Counted from the first letter of the stretch, positions 9,224-22,500 are shown. The stretch is 64,000 bases of DNA from Phytophthora colocasiae (GCA_018806915.1 JAGKQI010000059.1:744001-808000), one strand, 5' to 3'. Numbers and translations are program-made. The notes: generated from the sequence alone by a model not told the origin.

Positions 9224-12200
9224 TTAGTAGAAATCACTGCCAGGGGCACGGGAATCTTGCGACATCGGCATGCTCTGTGACTTGAAATCGTGCTCGTAGC
9301 CGAAGCTATCCTGTGACATCGCGAACTTGTCACTCGACATTTGACTGAACGACTGCGTTTGTGCCACTTGAGTGAAGGGGCCGTCCATTTCAAGCGACGA
9401 CTGAGTCATTCCATCCTGCGTAAGTGGGCCCATACTTCCAGGCACATAACTACCCAGTCCACGACGCGAATTGCCACGTGAGGGTGCAGGTGGAGGCAGT
9501 CCTCCAGTTGCAAGAGGGTCGAGAGGAGGAATTCCAGACTGATCGTAGCGCGGATCAAAGCGCGAGTCTAGAGGAGGCACAGGTCCGCGATTGCGGTTAA
9601 ACCCACCACCATTACGCTGGTCTCCTTGTCTCCGGTGCTTATCAAGAAGTGGGAACTGCATGTGTGAGGGTGTCAGGTTGTTCAACGGGCCCTCAACGAT
9701 CAAGCGGTTGTCACGGTAGTGATTCAGCAAGTCGTTCCAAAGTTTTTGTTTCGACAGTACTCGAGGGTTTCCCAGCACAATAACGCCGTACTTGGCACGA
9801 GTGAGAGCTACATTCAAACGACGCTTGTCACTCAGGAAACCAATTCCCTGGTTCTCATTTGAACGTACACACGAAAGAATAATCAGGTCCTTTTCACGGC
9901 CTTGGAAAGAGTCCACACTCGCAACTTCCACGTCCTTGTAAAGCTGGGAGCGCATGGATCCGTTGCGCTGCATATAGCTGACCACATACGCGCGCTGTCC
10001 TTCATACGGTGTAATGACGCCAATTTGCGACGGCAACACACCGCCCTTTAAGAATGTCGTAACGATTTTCTCCACATTGCTCGCCTCTGTCCGGTTCAAG
10101 TAGCTAGTGCCAGACGAGCTGATCTCCTCAGCGCCAAGACAAATGTAGAAGAACGTCGGCTTGTTAGGGTTCGGCCATGGGAAGTCCACGTTGGACAGTT
10201 GGCGTTCACTTGCAGACACGCCATTCTGGAGCTCGCCTTCATAGAATTGATTAGATGGGAATTCCGACAGGAACGGATGCATACGGTACTGTACACGCAA
10301 GCGGTAAGGGTGGTGGGGCGGCTTGATCTGCAGCAGGCGCTCGAAAAGCGACTGATTCAATCCAGCCTTTGCCGCCTTCTTGTTCATCACAACGGGGCCC
10401 AGTTGACAGTGGTCGCCGACCATCACCACGTGCTTAGCACCCTGGACAATAGGGATCAGACACTCTGGCTCCGTAGCTTGAGTAGCTTCATCAATCAAGA
10501 CTTGACGGAATCGGAAGTTCGAAAGACGTGGATCGCCAGCACCAACACATGTCGTACAAATGACGTCCGCTGCCTGGAGTATCTCACGCTCGGCTTGGCG
10601 CTTCAGTGCCTTGAAACGTTTCTCATCCTGCGACGATAGCTCGCCCTGGTCATCCTTCAGTTGCATCAGTTTGCGCAAATCGGCCTTGTCAGGAGAGTCA
10701 AGTGACTTAATCATTGCATGCAGTGAAAGGTGCTCAACAGAAGAGGCCACAGCCTCACGGCTCTTAGCAGCAAGACGCACAACACGAAGTCCAGTTGCAC
10801 TGATCTTCATCGTAAGGTGGTCCACAGCAATGTTACTTGGCGCTGTCACCAACACTTGACCCATGTTCTGCTTCGACATGTGGAACACGATAGACGCCGA
10901 CGTTACGGTCTTGCCTGTACCTGGAGGACCCTGAATCAAGCTGAGCGGGTTCTTCAGCACACCCTCTACAGCTTCAATCTGAGGCCCATTCAGCTCAGGT
11001 AAACCAGGAGCTGAGAAGTGGGTGCCGACAGAGCGAGGAACGCGTAGCTGCTGCACTGTAACATCGTGACCTAGAATCTTGTGGTACAAGTATCCTGTCA
11101 ACGACGTGTCATCCACCGCAAAAGTCTTCATCGCAGCCTGCATACGGTCAAACGAAGTCGACTTCCACACAAAGTCCACGAGATATCCGTCCGTGATGTC
11201 GATTGGGGCGTTGTTGCTACGCATCTCAAGAGTGACTTCTGACTCTTCCAGTCTTAACACGTGGCCTGTTCCTTCCCAGTCTTTTCCGTACAGCATACTC
11301 GCACTCGGTCCCAACCTCAGACGGATCTCATCACCTGGCACGAGTCTCAAATCTGAGTCGGGTCTTGAGCAAGTGAAGATAGCGTTGCGCTTCTTGTTCA
11401 AACCGGTGTCCCACCTCACCATAACGCCTTCCTGGGTCTGGGACTCCTTCATCTTCTTGTCATAGTCCGACTCCATCTTCACTAGCGGCCCAAAGATGTT
11501 CTGGTAATGATATCCATCATCATACTCCGTCTCCACCTTAATCGGTTCATCGTCGATACCGGGTCGGTCCAGATCTTCTACAGTAGCCAACGGGTTATCC
11601 CTCCAAAGGTCCTCGAGCTTTGCAATTTGACTGGACGTGATCTGTCTCGCTCGTAGCTGTTCATGTTCCGAAGGAACCTTTACTAGCCACGGCAAGAAAC
11701 TGCGGTCGTCGATAATTGGCAACCATTGAGACATATCCCAGCTCATATCTTTCAGAGCGTTCATCTGCAAACACGGGTCTCTGCAGAGTAACACAACGAC
11801 TGAATCCTGCTTGGCAGGGATAAAACCCAGTAGAAAGGCATTGCGACAGCCACAATTATAACATTCCAGCACCGTTTCTCCCAGTGGGGACTCTGGATGC
11901 AGCGAGACCTCCTTGTTCTTACTGCGGACCAAGTGCTGGATGATGTGTGAACCACTGGTGTTGCCTCTGGAGTTACAGAACCACTTGTCAGTAGCTACAC
12001 ACTTGACAACGGACGCTGGATCATGCAGGCCGCAGTAGGCGCAGGCGTGCTTGGGCAACTCTCTTGCAGTGTAATCCAAAGCGTCTTCATCTGCCGTCTC
12101 ATCGAATGTGAGGCTCTGGAAGTCCCCTGCAAGGCTAGCATCGTCCAGTTGGCTCTGGAAGGTGCTATCCACGTCATCGGTGACTGTTGATTGGTCGAAA

Positions 12201-12391
12201 AACGGCGTTCCAGTCTGGTATTGGTCATAAAACGAGTCCGCATTGCCAGCGTCGGGCTCGCTCGGGTCCACGAAGGCATACTGCGACTGCGACTGAGACT
12301 GCGACGCCTGCGTAAGGGGAAAACTCTGCGACTGCGCTGGCTGCGTCTGCAGGAAGTCGTCGTAGGCGTCGAAGCCGAAGGAGCCGCTCAT
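9224..12391 (-). CDS. UPF1: UPF1, RNA helicase of nonsense-mediated decay
   Basis: Single exon of 1055 residues from ATG 12391; the longer reading from 12406 would use TTG. Order: an acidic, Gln/Ser-rich N-terminus with SQ pairs; the Cys/His-rich UPF2-binding domain (from about residue 113, CAYCG...CNSRG...H...[10 protein letters not shown]); the stalk and 1B regions; an SF1 helicase core with GPPGTGKT (about 488-495), [25 protein letters not shown] and ALTRAKYG; and a C-terminal SQ-rich tail ([19 protein letters not shown]) of the kind phosphorylated by SMG1 in animals. UPF1 unwinds RNA and triggers decay of mRNAs with premature stops. No key residue appears lost. Confidence 0.97.
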   Translation of the reverse strand: MSGSFGFDAYDDFLQTQPAQSQSFPLTQASQSQSQSQYAFVDPSEPDAGNADSFYDQYQTGTPFFDQSTVTDDVDSTFQSQLDDASLAGDFQSLTFDETADEDALDYTARELPKHACAYCGLHDPASVVKCVATDKWFCNSRGNTSGSHIIQHLVRSKNKEVSLHPESPLGETVLECYNCGCRNAFLLGFIPAKQDSVVVLLCRDPCLQMNALKDMSWDMSQWLPIIDDRSFLPWLVKVPSEHEQLRARQITSSQIAKLEDLWRDNPLATVEDLDRPGIDDEPIKVETEYDDGYHYQNIFGPLVKMESDYDKKMKESQTQEGVMVRWDTGLNKKRNAIFTCSRPDSDLRLVPGDEIRLRLGPSASMLYGKDWEGTGHVLRLEESEVTLEMRSNNAPIDITDGYLVDFVWKSTSFDRMQAAMKTFAVDDTSLTGYLYHKILGHDVTVQQLRVPRSVGTHFSAPGLPELNGPQIEAVEGVLKNPLSLIQGPPGTGKTVTSASIVFHMSKQNMGQVLVTAPSNIAVDHLTMKISATGLRVVRLAAKSREAVASSVEHLSLHAMIKSLDSPDKADLRKLMQLKDDQGELSSQDEKRFKALKRQAEREILQAADVICTTCVGAGDPRLSNFRFRQVLIDEATQATEPECLIPIVQGAKHVVMVGDHCQLGPVVMNKKAAKAGLNQSLFERLLQIKPPHHPYRLRVQYRMHPFLSEFPSNQFYEGELQNGVSASERQLSNVDFPWPNPNKPTFFYICLGAEEISSSGTSYLNRTEASNVEKIVTTFLKGGVLPSQIGVITPYEGQRAYVVSYMQRNGSMRSQLYKDVEVASVDSFQGREKDLIILSCVRSNENQGIGFLSDKRRLNVALTRAKYGVIVLGNPRVLSKQKLWNDLLNHYRDNRLIVEGPLNNLTPSHMQFPLLDKHRRQGDQRNGGGFNRNRGPVPPLDSRFDPRYDQSGIPPLDPLATGGLPPPAPSRGNSRRGLGSYVPGSMGPLTQDGMTQSSLEMDGPFTQVAQTQSFSQMSSDKFAMSQDSFGYEHDFKSQSMPMSQDSRAPGSDFY

Positions 12392-13557
12392 CACGACAGG
12401 CTGCAAGACTCTTGGCTACTGGGTGGCAGACGTTTCCAATTGGGTAAAACAGTTGGAGAGCAATTGAGATCGTAAATACGAACTGCTTGATAAGTGAATG
12501 ATTCATTTTACGAGCAGCTTCAACGACGGCAACATCCACTTGGGTCAACAATACTCTCTATGTTACTGTATTAACACTGTCAGATTGGCAGTAATCGCCT
12601 TGGTTTTAGACTGCATGTCACCTCAACACTACGTTAAGGGTCTTTGGTGTGGAATGGAGAATTTTTGGTCGAGCGTTTGATGCTGGATAGCCTTGGGCCA
12701 CGAGAAGACGCCCAAGGAGCGGCAGTGCAAAGAGCAAGGGCAGCAGCAGGGCTTGCTTATGACTTGGATCTTCAAGCCAGGCCTTTCCTCGCTGTCAAGG
12801 TTGTCACCAACTTCCAAAATGCTTGACTCGCTGACTCAGTTATTCAGATCGCTTTTCCCTACGTCGACTTTTGAATTGGAAAGGTGGCGACAGCGAGCCC
12901 GTGGTGCTGTTTCCCAGGAACACACATCGAATCAGGCCTGTCGCCATTAGAACTCGCCCTGGCATCCATTCATTCGGCTGCCGCTTCCGTTCGATGTCCG
13001 ACAACAGACCGTTGCAAACTTCAGAACGTCTGACACCTCAACTCGACAGCTCAAGTCGTCAGCCAGACAGACAAAACGCTGCGAGCGGTCCACAAAATGC
13101 TCACGTCGTCCAATGTATTTCGAACGAGTTGGGGTGTGGAAAGCTGGCTCTAAAGTAGGATGTTCGTAAACTCTGGAACGGTGCTGCTTATGGCGGCGAA
13201 GCTACATGTATCCTCCTTTAATACGATGGCGCTGCATAGGGATCTGTGGGAAGATGGCGTTTTGGTGCTCAACTTACGAGCTCAAGTCCATCGAAAACGC
13301 TGAGCTCATCGATCGATCGTGCACAGCAGCAGCTGTGGTAGACAACCAAATTTATGTTAACAAGTAAATCATTTATAACAGGTTAGTAACGTTGAGCTTG
13401 TCCTTTCTGTTTATTAAATAAAACAGGGATTGGTGTTTTACAGGTAGTCACGACTGTCACGCCTATGCGTCAAAATCGTAATGACCACAGTCGCCAGCTC
13501 GTCTTTAGTTGCGATTATCCTCTGAAGCACTCAGGAACCTGCTCGAACTTCTTCGCT
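12392..13557. other. Intergenic region, no gene seen
   Basis: Several short overlapping frames on both strands show no domain or consistent coding pattern. The part next to 12391 is presumably the UPF1 promoter and 5' leader. Confidence 0.5.
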
Positions 13558-14319
13558 ATGGGGCAGCCGACCGAGTATTCCACCAGCGCAACCCCCACGC
13601 TCTCCAGCTCGCCACTGGCATGGGACGGCAAGTGTCAGCGTTGCCGGAAGCTCATGTCACGCTGCGTCTGCTTCCAAGAGTCCGAGAGTGATGTCAGTCC
13701 GCTCACCAATACCATCTCGTATGTTTGAATTCTTTCGCTCAGCTACTGGCATCTGTCCAACTGCACGACGTGTACTAAATTCAAGTCATGTGTTTCTCTC
13801 TGTTGACTTCCAAGCAGTCAAGTGACAGCAGACGTCTCCGAGACGCGACCGCTTTGGAATGCGCTGCGCAAAATGCACCGCCCGTCGACAGGAGCTCGTC
13901 TAACGCTAGTGCAACCACCCACTAGCTCACACCCTAGCTCTAAGGAGCACAATCGGAAACGAAGTGAGGCACTGCCTCCTCTCAGTGCTCCTAACTCCAG
14001 ACATCTGCATCGGCGTTCCGATGCACGACTTCCACAGAGCTCAAGACGTGGCAGCAGAGAACCAAGACGCGAGTCTTCATCGGAACGACCATCCACAAGC
14101 CGAAAAGATAGACTGGAACGTGCCGGTATTGGTATCACCAGCAGTAGTCACAACCTCAAGAGGGACGTGAAGGACGAAGGCATCATGCGCGCTGTGAGGT
14201 CGACAAATAGTATCGACAAGCACAAGGACGCCAGTGTCAGTCGCGCCAAGGAAAAGTTGAGTTACGGACCGGAAGAAGGCTCCGACGACGAGAACGACGA
14301 GACTGTATGGGAGTTGTAA
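13558..14319 (+). CDS. Unknown basic Ser/Arg-rich protein with a Cys cluster, two exons
   Basis: Exon 1 13558-13718 and exon 2 13818-14319 join in phase (donor GTATGT, acceptor CAG) to 220 residues. The N-terminal third holds a possible zinc cluster, CQRCRKLMSRCVC. The rest is low-complexity, rich in Ser, Arg and Pro, and ends in an acidic segment (SDDENDETVWEL). It has no signal peptide or membrane segment. An AATAAA-like signal follows near 14382. It is convergent with the zinc-finger gene. I do not recognise the family; the composition suggests a nuclear or cytoskeletal adaptor, but that is a guess. Confidence 0.6.
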
Positions 14320-14615
14320 CTGTGTTGCCTCCTGAAGCTCTTTCACGTGCTGTACGAAACCTAATGTGCAGGACGTACTGTGAATAAATGTATTGCCCAC
14401 GCCAAGGATTGTTCATTTTTCTACAATAAATACTACTTACACATGGACTGATGATACCAAGTCAATACCACAAGGATGCGATGTTCTCTTACTGTTTTAG
14501 CCACTTCCCAGACAAACAGCAAGATCTCAAGCGCACCTTTCATCACTATCTACAACTCTCCGAAATACTAGAAAAACAAGTCACAATAACTACACTTCAA
14601 GCCTCAGCGGGCTCT

Positions 14616-15872
14616 TTAGTAATTCTCGTTCATGAGCTGAAGCACCACGTTGAGTTCTTCACCAGTAAACTCCGGCGCCGCAGGGTTCATCGGTGGTGGT
14701 ACAGCAAATCCACCGAATTTGCTGTCCTCGTTGCTCTGCGGCGGCGGGCGAAGAACGTGATTGCCTGGTGGTGGCAGCATCTGATGTTGATGCTGTTGCT
14801 CTTGATCATAGCTGTGATCACTGCGGCCGTCTTCAGGTCTCAACGGAGCAAAGTGACTGCTGTTGGTGGTGAAATTTGGACGGTTGAAGGCGCTGTCCGA
14901 GCTGATGGAGAACGAGCCGCCAGTGCTCGAATACTGCACAGAAGGAAAGGCATTGGTCGGCTTCATGCGGCGTTGGTCCGACCCATACAGATGGTCCAGA
15001 TCCGACTTTTTGCTCTGCTCTTTGGGCAACATGGTCGGGAGGCTCTCGGAGCCAAAGTACGTATGACCCATGAGTTTGTTTCGGGGAGGTGCCAACACAC
15101 TGTTCTTGGGTTTGTCAAAGGTGTTGGGGTACAGGAAACTCCCCGTGGGGACAGCAGACACGTGGTGGTTACCGTACGAAAGGTTCTCCGAATACTCTCG
15201 AGTTGTGTCTGCAGTGGAGAAGTAGTCGTTGTCCTTTGTAGCAGATTCAGCAACCGCAACAGTTGCATGGTCGTGGTGCTGTTGGTCTTTCAGTTCCTGT
15301 TGCCGTGCGTACGAGTCTTGCTGCGCGCCTACAATGATGTTGTGGTGCAGTTTCTGGTGTTGCGCGAACTCCTTGTAGTTGTCGCAGCTCCAGTTGCAGC
15401 CCGCTTGGTTAAGACACCGGAACAGATTCTGTCCCTCCGGAAAGTGGATGCGCATATGGCGCTTCAACTTGGTGCTTGTGTTAAAGCGCTTACCGCAGCT
15501 CTCGAAGATGCATGGGTACGGTCGCTCTCCGCTGTGGATACGTTTGTGTCGGCTCAGATTTCCAGACGTGTTGAAGCGCTGCGTGCAGCCTTCAGAGTCA
15601 CAGGCATAGGGTTTGGTGCCCGTATGGATGCGCATGTGGCGTCGAAGTGCAAAAGACCGCGGAAATTGCTTTCCGCAATGGACTTCGGTGCACACGTACA
15701 CTTGCTTATTGGGTTTCTTTTTGGGCTTGGCATTGTCAGTCGGAGGTGGGAGCGGTGGCTCTGGAGGGTAATTGGGCGTCTCTTGCTGCCAAACGAGAGG
15801 GCGAGACTCGTCGCGCTTGGCCAGTGCCGGGAGTGAAGAAGGAGAAGAAGACTCGTCTTGCATGACCAGCAT
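14616..15872 (-). CDS. C2H2 zinc-finger protein with four fingers
   Basis: 418 residues from ATG 15872 (MLVMQDESS; 15863 is an alternative). The frame stays open upstream to 16313, but that stretch looks non-domain and may be leader or an extra exon. After a Pro-rich segment and a basic patch (KPKKKPNKQ) come four C2H2 fingers at about residues 58-180. The first three have TG/SGE-type linkers (HTGTKPY, HSGERPY), typical of sequence-specific DNA binding; the fourth (FRCLNQAGCNW) is followed by QHQKLHH. The C-terminus is Gln/His/Ser-rich and ends in a short helix. The first three fingers resemble the YY1/TFIIIA type. Likely a transcription factor; targets unknown. Confidence 0.88.
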   Translation of the reverse strand: MLVMQDESSSPSSLPALAKRDESRPLVWQQETPNYPPEPPLPPPTDNAKPKKKPNKQVYVCTEVHCGKQFPRSFALRRHMRIHTGTKPYACDSEGCTQRFNTSGNLSRHKRIHSGERPYPCIFESCGKRFNTSTKLKRHMRIHFPEGQNLFRCLNQAGCNWSCDNYKEFAQHQKLHHNIIVGAQQDSYARQQELKDQQHHDHATVAVAESATKDNDYFSTADTTREYSENLSYGNHHVSAVPTGSFLYPNTFDKPKNSVLAPPRNKLMGHTYFGSESLPTMLPKEQSKKSDLDHLYGSDQRRMKPTNAFPSVQYSSTGGSFSISSDSAFNRPNFTTNSSHFAPLRPEDGRSDHSYDQEQQHQHQMLPPPGNHVLRPPPQSNEDSKFGGFAVPPPMNPAAPEFTGEELNVVLQLMNENY

Positions 15873-18080
15873 GGCGGAAGTTGCGAAGTGAAGGGAAACC
15901 AAAAGCCATAGAGAAGCCCTTTTGGGATCGGGCTCACTTGAGTTCTGTATGGCGCGTCGATTCTCCTCGCCCTGTCGCTCCAGCTGGAGGCGCAAACGCG
16001 GGGCAGAGCGGCTGTTGCGAGGCGCATCCTCCTTTTGTTCCTGCTTGAAAAGGGGCAGATACCACCAAAAAGAGACCCAAAAAATGCTTGCAGTCCAGGC
16101 AACACTTGCCTTCCATGCGGAGGCTGCAACAGCATGACAGCACACGATGGCTAGATACTTTACGCAGCGAATGCAGCTGAAACACTGCGCTTGGATGGTG
16201 CCCTTGGTGATGCGACTTCTGAAGTGGATGTGCCCGAATTTAGCGTCGATGTCGCCTCCCATCACCTGTACATCGCTTCGGCCCATACATGTATGCCGCG
16301 AAAGTCTCCACATAAGTACTACCTAAAACCTGTCTGTAGCTATGAAGTCAATACGGGCTCGCTCCGAAGCTTGCGATAGTTTTACCAAGGAGATTGGCCT
16401 TTAACTGCACTTCAGTTAAACCCGCAGATGCTGATATGAAGGGTAACGAAACAACTCAAGCCGAGGGAAATGCTAACAGATTTGTTTGGGTTCGTAGTTT
16501 CCTCTGCCATATACACGTACTTAGGCGGGGGAACTATGGCGGTTCCGATTGCTCAGAGCTTCCTGTTTGATGTGGATAAATGCACCAACAATTATGCGTG
16601 CCGTCTGAACAGTGTTCAGGTGTGTGTTGCACTGGATGCGATTGTGTCCACCTATAGCGCTGACAGCCCGCCTTCAAGAATCGGCCTACCTTTTCGTGCG
16701 GAGCAAAGCTGTGCAAGTAAGAGTTACTCGCACGCTTGGGCTCTATCGTCTCTGCAGTGGTTTCACAACACTCATATATGAACAGCATGTGCTCGGAAGC
16801 AAATAATAAAACAAGCAGCAGAGTGCTTGGCAAGCAATGCTTGCACCCGGTTTCCAGTGCAAGTCGAATTGAGCCACTTCATGTCCTGTCTCGGCCGCGT
16901 GATTGCCCATCCGTATCAGCTCATCATCGTGTCAGGTACAGCCAGCCGTTCTCATTTCGTGTTTGACTTAAAGATCTCCTTCGTGACGAAGTTCGTCGCT
17001 TCCTAGCGAGTCGCTCCTGCACTAACAAGCACATGGGGTCTATACGTTCATGCCACTTGCTTCCTCGTCTCTTCCAGAGAAACACAGCAAACTTTTTTTG
17101 GCGTGGTACACCGATCGACAGAATGCATGGTCCATATAAAAAGGGCGCCTGTGATATAGAATTGTGTACACATATTGTTATCAACCAATCAAATCACCCG
17201 TCGCAGCGTTCAATCGCTAAAATAAAACTCCACTAGCCACTCGATAAAACGGAGGTCTTCACCAGCCACTCGATAAAATGGAGGCAGCTGACGAGGAGTC
17301 CTCGCAGACCCCACCACCCGCGACAGTATTGCAGGAGGCAGAGGAGGTTGCCACCACAGGCCGTCACTAGTGCATTTAACAAGGCACTTAAAACCATTTT
17401 TTAGTGCAAATACAGGTGCTCTCTATCTTTTACCAAAATCGTTATTAATTCGTTCTCACATAACCAGTCTACACACGCAGGACAGACTTTGCACCTGCGG
17501 GAAAGTGGTTCATGCATTCTGTCGATCGGTGTAAGGGAGAGCCCAACTGTCCCGTCTGTGTTCTCTTCGTATTGAAGTTGACGGCCAATCAGACCGTCGA
17601 TCCTAGATCTGTCGGGATACTGCAGCTGATACAGAAGTGATGCGCTCCGAGTCTGCATTTACAAGGGTACTAGTACTAGTAATTTTGCTAGCGGCGCTAG
17701 CCTACACTGTAGCGCACGGCTAGTAGCCGTCGGCTACAGCATGTAGCCTACACGTCACGACGATATACATGTAACAGTCTTTGCTACATGCACACAGCCA
17801 TACGTAGAAGTCATACGTAGAAGTAGTGATAGGCTATTGCTGCTCGGCACCCCTCTTTGCTGGTCGAAACGCTCGTTTAACATGATGCCGCCATGATGTG
17901 CCAGTGATGGTCCTTGACGATGCTCTGCTCGGACGTTTGAGCTCTTCGTTGGGTCGGCGCAGCAGCGATCGTCACTCGTCCTGACGTCGGAACGTGATGC
18001 GATGCACTTGCTGCACTTGCATTCCGACTCTTCTGTCCGTTAATACATGCCGCCTTACTTAGCGACCCTTTAGAGCAAGT
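15873..18080. other. Intergenic region with transposase-like fragments and hairpins
   Basis: No intact gene. A 23-bp sequence at 17107-17129 recurs inverted at 17511-17533. The flanking frames on opposite strands both read TPIDRMH, so they look like two opposed fragments of one transposase family. The stretch at 17401-17658 (minus) ends with a Cys-rich tail (RRCKVCPACVDWLC) like a piggyBac C-terminal zinc motif. A short tandem repeat (CACTCGATAAAA) occurs near 17238 and 17268. A hairpin (GGCTACA, GCA, TGTAGCC) sits at 17732-17748. Confidence 0.35.
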
Positions 18081-19246
18081 ATGGATATCGTGCAGGCCTC
18101 GTTCCAAGCCTCCTTCGACTCGCGAGTCGAGCGGCTGGGCGACGTCGATCTCGACGACCTCCGCGTGGTAAGCTACGTTGGCTGTAAGTAAAAAAAATCA
18201 AAGAATTCACAGGCGAAATCTATAAAGTAGATCTTCCGCTACTTCGACACGGATGGAGATGGCGCCGTCTCGGCTGGCCAAGCCTGCCGGTTATTTGCTC
18301 TGGTGTGTTGACCTCGTGCATTTAATCTGTTGAACGGCAAATAATTCACACCCGATTGTATGGTAGTTGGGGCTGGACGTCAACACAGCTCAAGTCCATG
18401 AACTTGGAGAAGTTTATCTCAATGGTAAAAACAACTGCAAATTACTCCAACATGTTTTCATTAAAACAATTTTGCTGCAGAGTTCATCAAGATCGTGGAT
18501 AGTCATATCAATGTGCAGGTGCCAGTTGCACCTGAAGCTCAAGAGATTCCAGCACAAACTTCAGTAGCAGAAGAAGTAACGATCCAACAAATTCCAGAGC
18601 CAAAGACGGAGAGAAAGTTGAGGAATGAAAAGGTCCTGGAAGACGAGTGGAAACTGTTGGACACGTACCGTCGAGGTCGTGTAAGTATGCAGGAGCTGAG
18701 GCTTTTTCTCGCAAGTTGTCGCTCGACGCTGTCACTGGAGGATACGGAGAGGTTCCTCGAAACTTACGGCAATGTTGTGTACGTTTTAAACGTGTACAGG
18801 GATCTCTGTTGACAGTATTTCTAAACTTACTATTTATCCACAGAGAGAATGATGGAGTAGAAGAGCTCGAATTTACCAAGGAAGGTTTCCTTAAGTTCCG
18901 TCATGAGTATACACCCAAGAAAATGGCTCTCTCAGAGGACGAGTTATCTTCAGACGACGATGAAAACGAGTTACTTGATGCCACTACAACGCTGGAACTG
19001 AGGGCTTCAGCCTCAAACGGTGGAGTTGGGGATGGCCAAGTAGTTAATGATGCAGCCCCCATGCGGGTGCAGTCTCGACGTGCTCAACGCGGCCCAAGTG
19101 ACAATTCCAATGACCCCACACTCAATTATTTGGAACATGACTTCGTTGTCAACCCTGAAGAGCTGGTGGAGAGCGACGAAAGCGATGATGAAGGGATTGC
19201 AAGACACAACAACTTGCACTCAACCACTGACGATTCAAGATCTTGA
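18081..19246 (+). CDS. EF-hand protein, five exons
   Basis: Exons 18081-18167, 18231-18302, 18367-18424, 18481-18778 and 18844-19246 join in phase to 305 residues. The N-terminal part carries one clear EF-hand, FRYFDTDGDGAVSAGQ. The loop has Asp at positions 1, 3 and 5 but Gln at position 12 in place of the usual Glu, so calcium binding may be weak. A second, degenerate helix-loop-helix may lie around LLDTYRRGRVSMQELRLF. The C-terminal third is acidic and disordered (SSDDDENE). It has no signal peptide or membrane segment. A cytosolic or cytoskeletal calcium-responsive adaptor is plausible; the specific role is unknown. Confidence 0.8.
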
Positions 19247-19518
19247 ATGCATCTGGGTTTCAGCAATGCTTTTCCATGGCATCTTGATAAATAGCAAATA
19301 GCTCTAACTCGAAGCCAACCTCTTTTCGTGACAGTAGATTCCGAAATGCTCGTTGCACTAAGCAAAAGCCGCTGCTGTACCGATAAAGACATCGGTATAC
19401 CAAAGTTTGATCTGACTTTCAATGTTAAGTGATCATGATGAACCTTTCATAACGTAATGTGAAGCAACTATACTTCTAGCAAAACTGCAGGTGAGCACAG
19501 CTAAACAAGAAGAGGTCG
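19247..19518. other. Short convergent intergenic region
   Basis: 272 bp between two convergent genes; nothing beyond likely 3' ends is seen. Confidence 0.4.
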
Positions 19519-22500
19519 CTAGATCTGCATCTTCGTCCAGGTGGACACTGCAGAGGCGACAACCGTCCAAGACGGTAGCGCGTCGGAGAATTCTTTCATC
19601 TCGGGCGTCGTAATTTCCAGGAAGTGGCCAACAAAAGCGACGTCGATGGGTTTGTTTGACTCTGCCTCGATCCAGAAGTGGTAGCTCGACGGAACAGTAC
19701 CGCTGCAGAACTGAAGGATATAGGCATCTTCAGCCTCGGCTACAGGTCCACTGACTCCGTTTCCCATTGACCTGCAGTCGGTTTAAAACATTCATTAGAG
19801 TTTCGATCCTTCCATAACAATTTTACTGTAGCGTACCATGACGTCAATTTAGTTTTCTTGGCATCAATGAAGAGATTCATGTGCGATGGACCTGTGAACA
19901 CAAAGTGAATTTTGCGATGATCGGTCTCTTTCGAGTACGTCGACGACAGAACTTCCAATCTGTTGTAGTCATAAACGAAGGTAAGTGAGACTGGTATTTA
20001 CTCAAACCACAAGCAAGGGACTTACTTAGCTTTGTGAGCGTCACTGGGAAACGTAGGGGCGGCAGCTGGGAGATACCAAGACTTGTCTTCAGGAAGCATG
20101 TGCTTCACTGGAAGGGACCAGGGCATGTGACCGTACACTTCTGCCTGTTCGTGCAGTTCTTCCGGGGCCACTTGCATACGTGCATCCTTCCATTGCGTAG
20201 TAGTCAGGTGGCTTTTGATCGGGTCTGGTCCACGGAAATCCAGCGAATTGATCCAAAGACCCGAGTCCGTCTGGACATCGCCGTTCGGAAGCACCACCTC
20301 GCGTTGAACATGCTGAAGCATGATACGCTTCGGACAAATGTCGGAGTACGGATTACTGAAGATCAACCACAGCGTCACGTCTCGTTAGAACATCATATAT
20401 CGGCAGACACCCTATACAAATGAGCACACACGTACCGAATCGAAGCATAAGCCGTTGTCATCACGGTGATGACGATGCAGGCGTTCCGGATTAACTTAAG
20501 ATGCTTCACTGGGAGGAAGCAGAATACACGGCCAGAATATGATACCATGATCTACATATCAAATGACGTGAGTGCCCAAATTCCACAGAGTATACTATCC
20601 CCAACAGGTAACTTACCAACAGGATGATACACATCAATAGGGACAGCACCACATCCGGAGGAATAACTGGACCACTACGTCCCAGCAGAGGGATGAAGAA
20701 CATCAACGCAATCGCGAAACAGCACATTGTGTGGATCACGGGGATGATTATCGCACCCAGCGAGATAAAAATGTACATCGTCGATGAGAACAAGTTGAAG
20801 CGCTGCAAAATTTGACACAGAACTTGGCCCACGAGAGGGAAAACGATCCACACAGCCAGAACGTAACTCGAGATCAAACCTAGTTGCATGCAGATCGCCA
20901 ACGCTCCCATCCAGATACACATCATGGCTTCAAAAAGGCTTTCCTCAAGACGCCACAGAGCCTCAGGTGTGGCTTTATCCGTCTTGTCATCGAGAACAGA
21001 AGCCAATTGATGCACCATTCCAGCGAGTGCCGGGGCAAGAAAGAGCGCACCAGCGAGATATGGCTGCGAGTACCACGGAAGGGGGGCATACAGACTCAAC
21101 AGCACACCAACGGTCAGCGACGCAGCTATAGCAGCACCAAAACACCTTGAAATCAGCACAAACGCCGTCAAGCGCTCTGAAATCGAGACGTGGGATAGTA
21201 CAATGTACAACACGGCCAACAAGAGCACACCACCGCACAGGATGAACGTCGATTCCTTGCTTGCAGTCACCATTGTAAGTCCCATGACGTCCGAGAAGAA
21301 CGTCCGGGAGGTCTGCGGGTTTTCAGCCACTCGCTTCAACCGTCCAGGTTCGTTTCCTAACTGAGCCACCACACCCACAACGTTCTCTCCAAGACGCTGT
21401 ACCGCTCCAGGTTGAATACGTGAAATATCGTCCAAAGTGGTATGGTACACGTAGCCGTTCGCAATGTACGCAAAGTCCATACCAGCCACATAGCCAAAAT
21501 CTCGGTAGATTCGATAGTCCGTATCTGCAGGGATGATACCCGACTGAAACAGCTCCTGGGCGATGATACTAGCGTGCGGGTACTTGGCTCCTTGTGCGTA
21601 GGCCAGTGCCAACTCATCACTTCCCGTTTGAAAAAGCAGTTCGCGGCCTCCAGCACCGGCAGCTTCCAAGTTGATGAAAGCTCGGATTGTTTCAGTCCAC
21701 GGATGCTGCGTAATGAAGCCGTGAGCTGCCTGCATGATGGTTTCCTCTGCGCCATTAAAGTTGAACACGAGCGTTGCGTGTTCGGGCGGGTTGAGCACGA
21801 ACATTCTGAGAAGTTCCATCATAATAGCGATGTTGACACCGTCGTCAGAGGCCGCAGCACCGCCAATTGCCGCATCATAATGGGACGAAATCATGAGAGA
21901 ATTGTTCAACGCTTCGGGTGTTGGATTAGGCGGCGACACTTTGACCAAAATATTGGTTACGTTGGCGTAAATATTCTGGAACTGGGCAATGAAGTCCAAT
22001 CCAAAAGCACCCGAAGGTCTCTGAACGTCGACGTCCACACGTACTCCTTCCGGCTTCGATGCGCGGATCTCTTCAATCTTCAATTTAATAATAACACATT
22101 AGTACTACAATAACATAATACGACTTTCCACTACTGTACTTTATTTTACCTGTTCCAATAAATAACTCGGCGTCAATTCCTCATTGGCTTTCGTTCCCAC
22201 TGGACGATATCCGAAGCTCATGATCTTCTCCAGCACCACACGTGCTCTTGCCTCTGAGAATTCATTAGCTGGTGCATGTATATCTTTGGGCTGAGGCAGC
22301 CACGTGTGCCAGAAGGTCACGATTCCAAAGGCGGAGGCGTAGAAGACTAGAAAACCCAGTAGAAGGAACCACCCACGAGGCAGCGACGGGTGGAAACGGC
22401 GACGGTTCTTCTTGTCGAGCGGAAGGTCGTAGGAAGTGGCTGCATTAGCAGGGAACGGAGAGGCCGCGGGTGCCGCGGGTGCCGCCTGGCGACGCTGACG

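Noticed and set aside
14451..15836. A 461-codon plus-strand open frame
   Set aside because: It is antisense to the zinc-finger gene; its residues show no domain and mirror the Cys/His codons of the fingers.
16470..16781. Plus-strand ORF of 103 codons (MLTDLFGFVVSSAIYTYLGG)
   Set aside because: Hydrophobic start but no family-like pattern; overlapping frames of similar length exist on the other strand.
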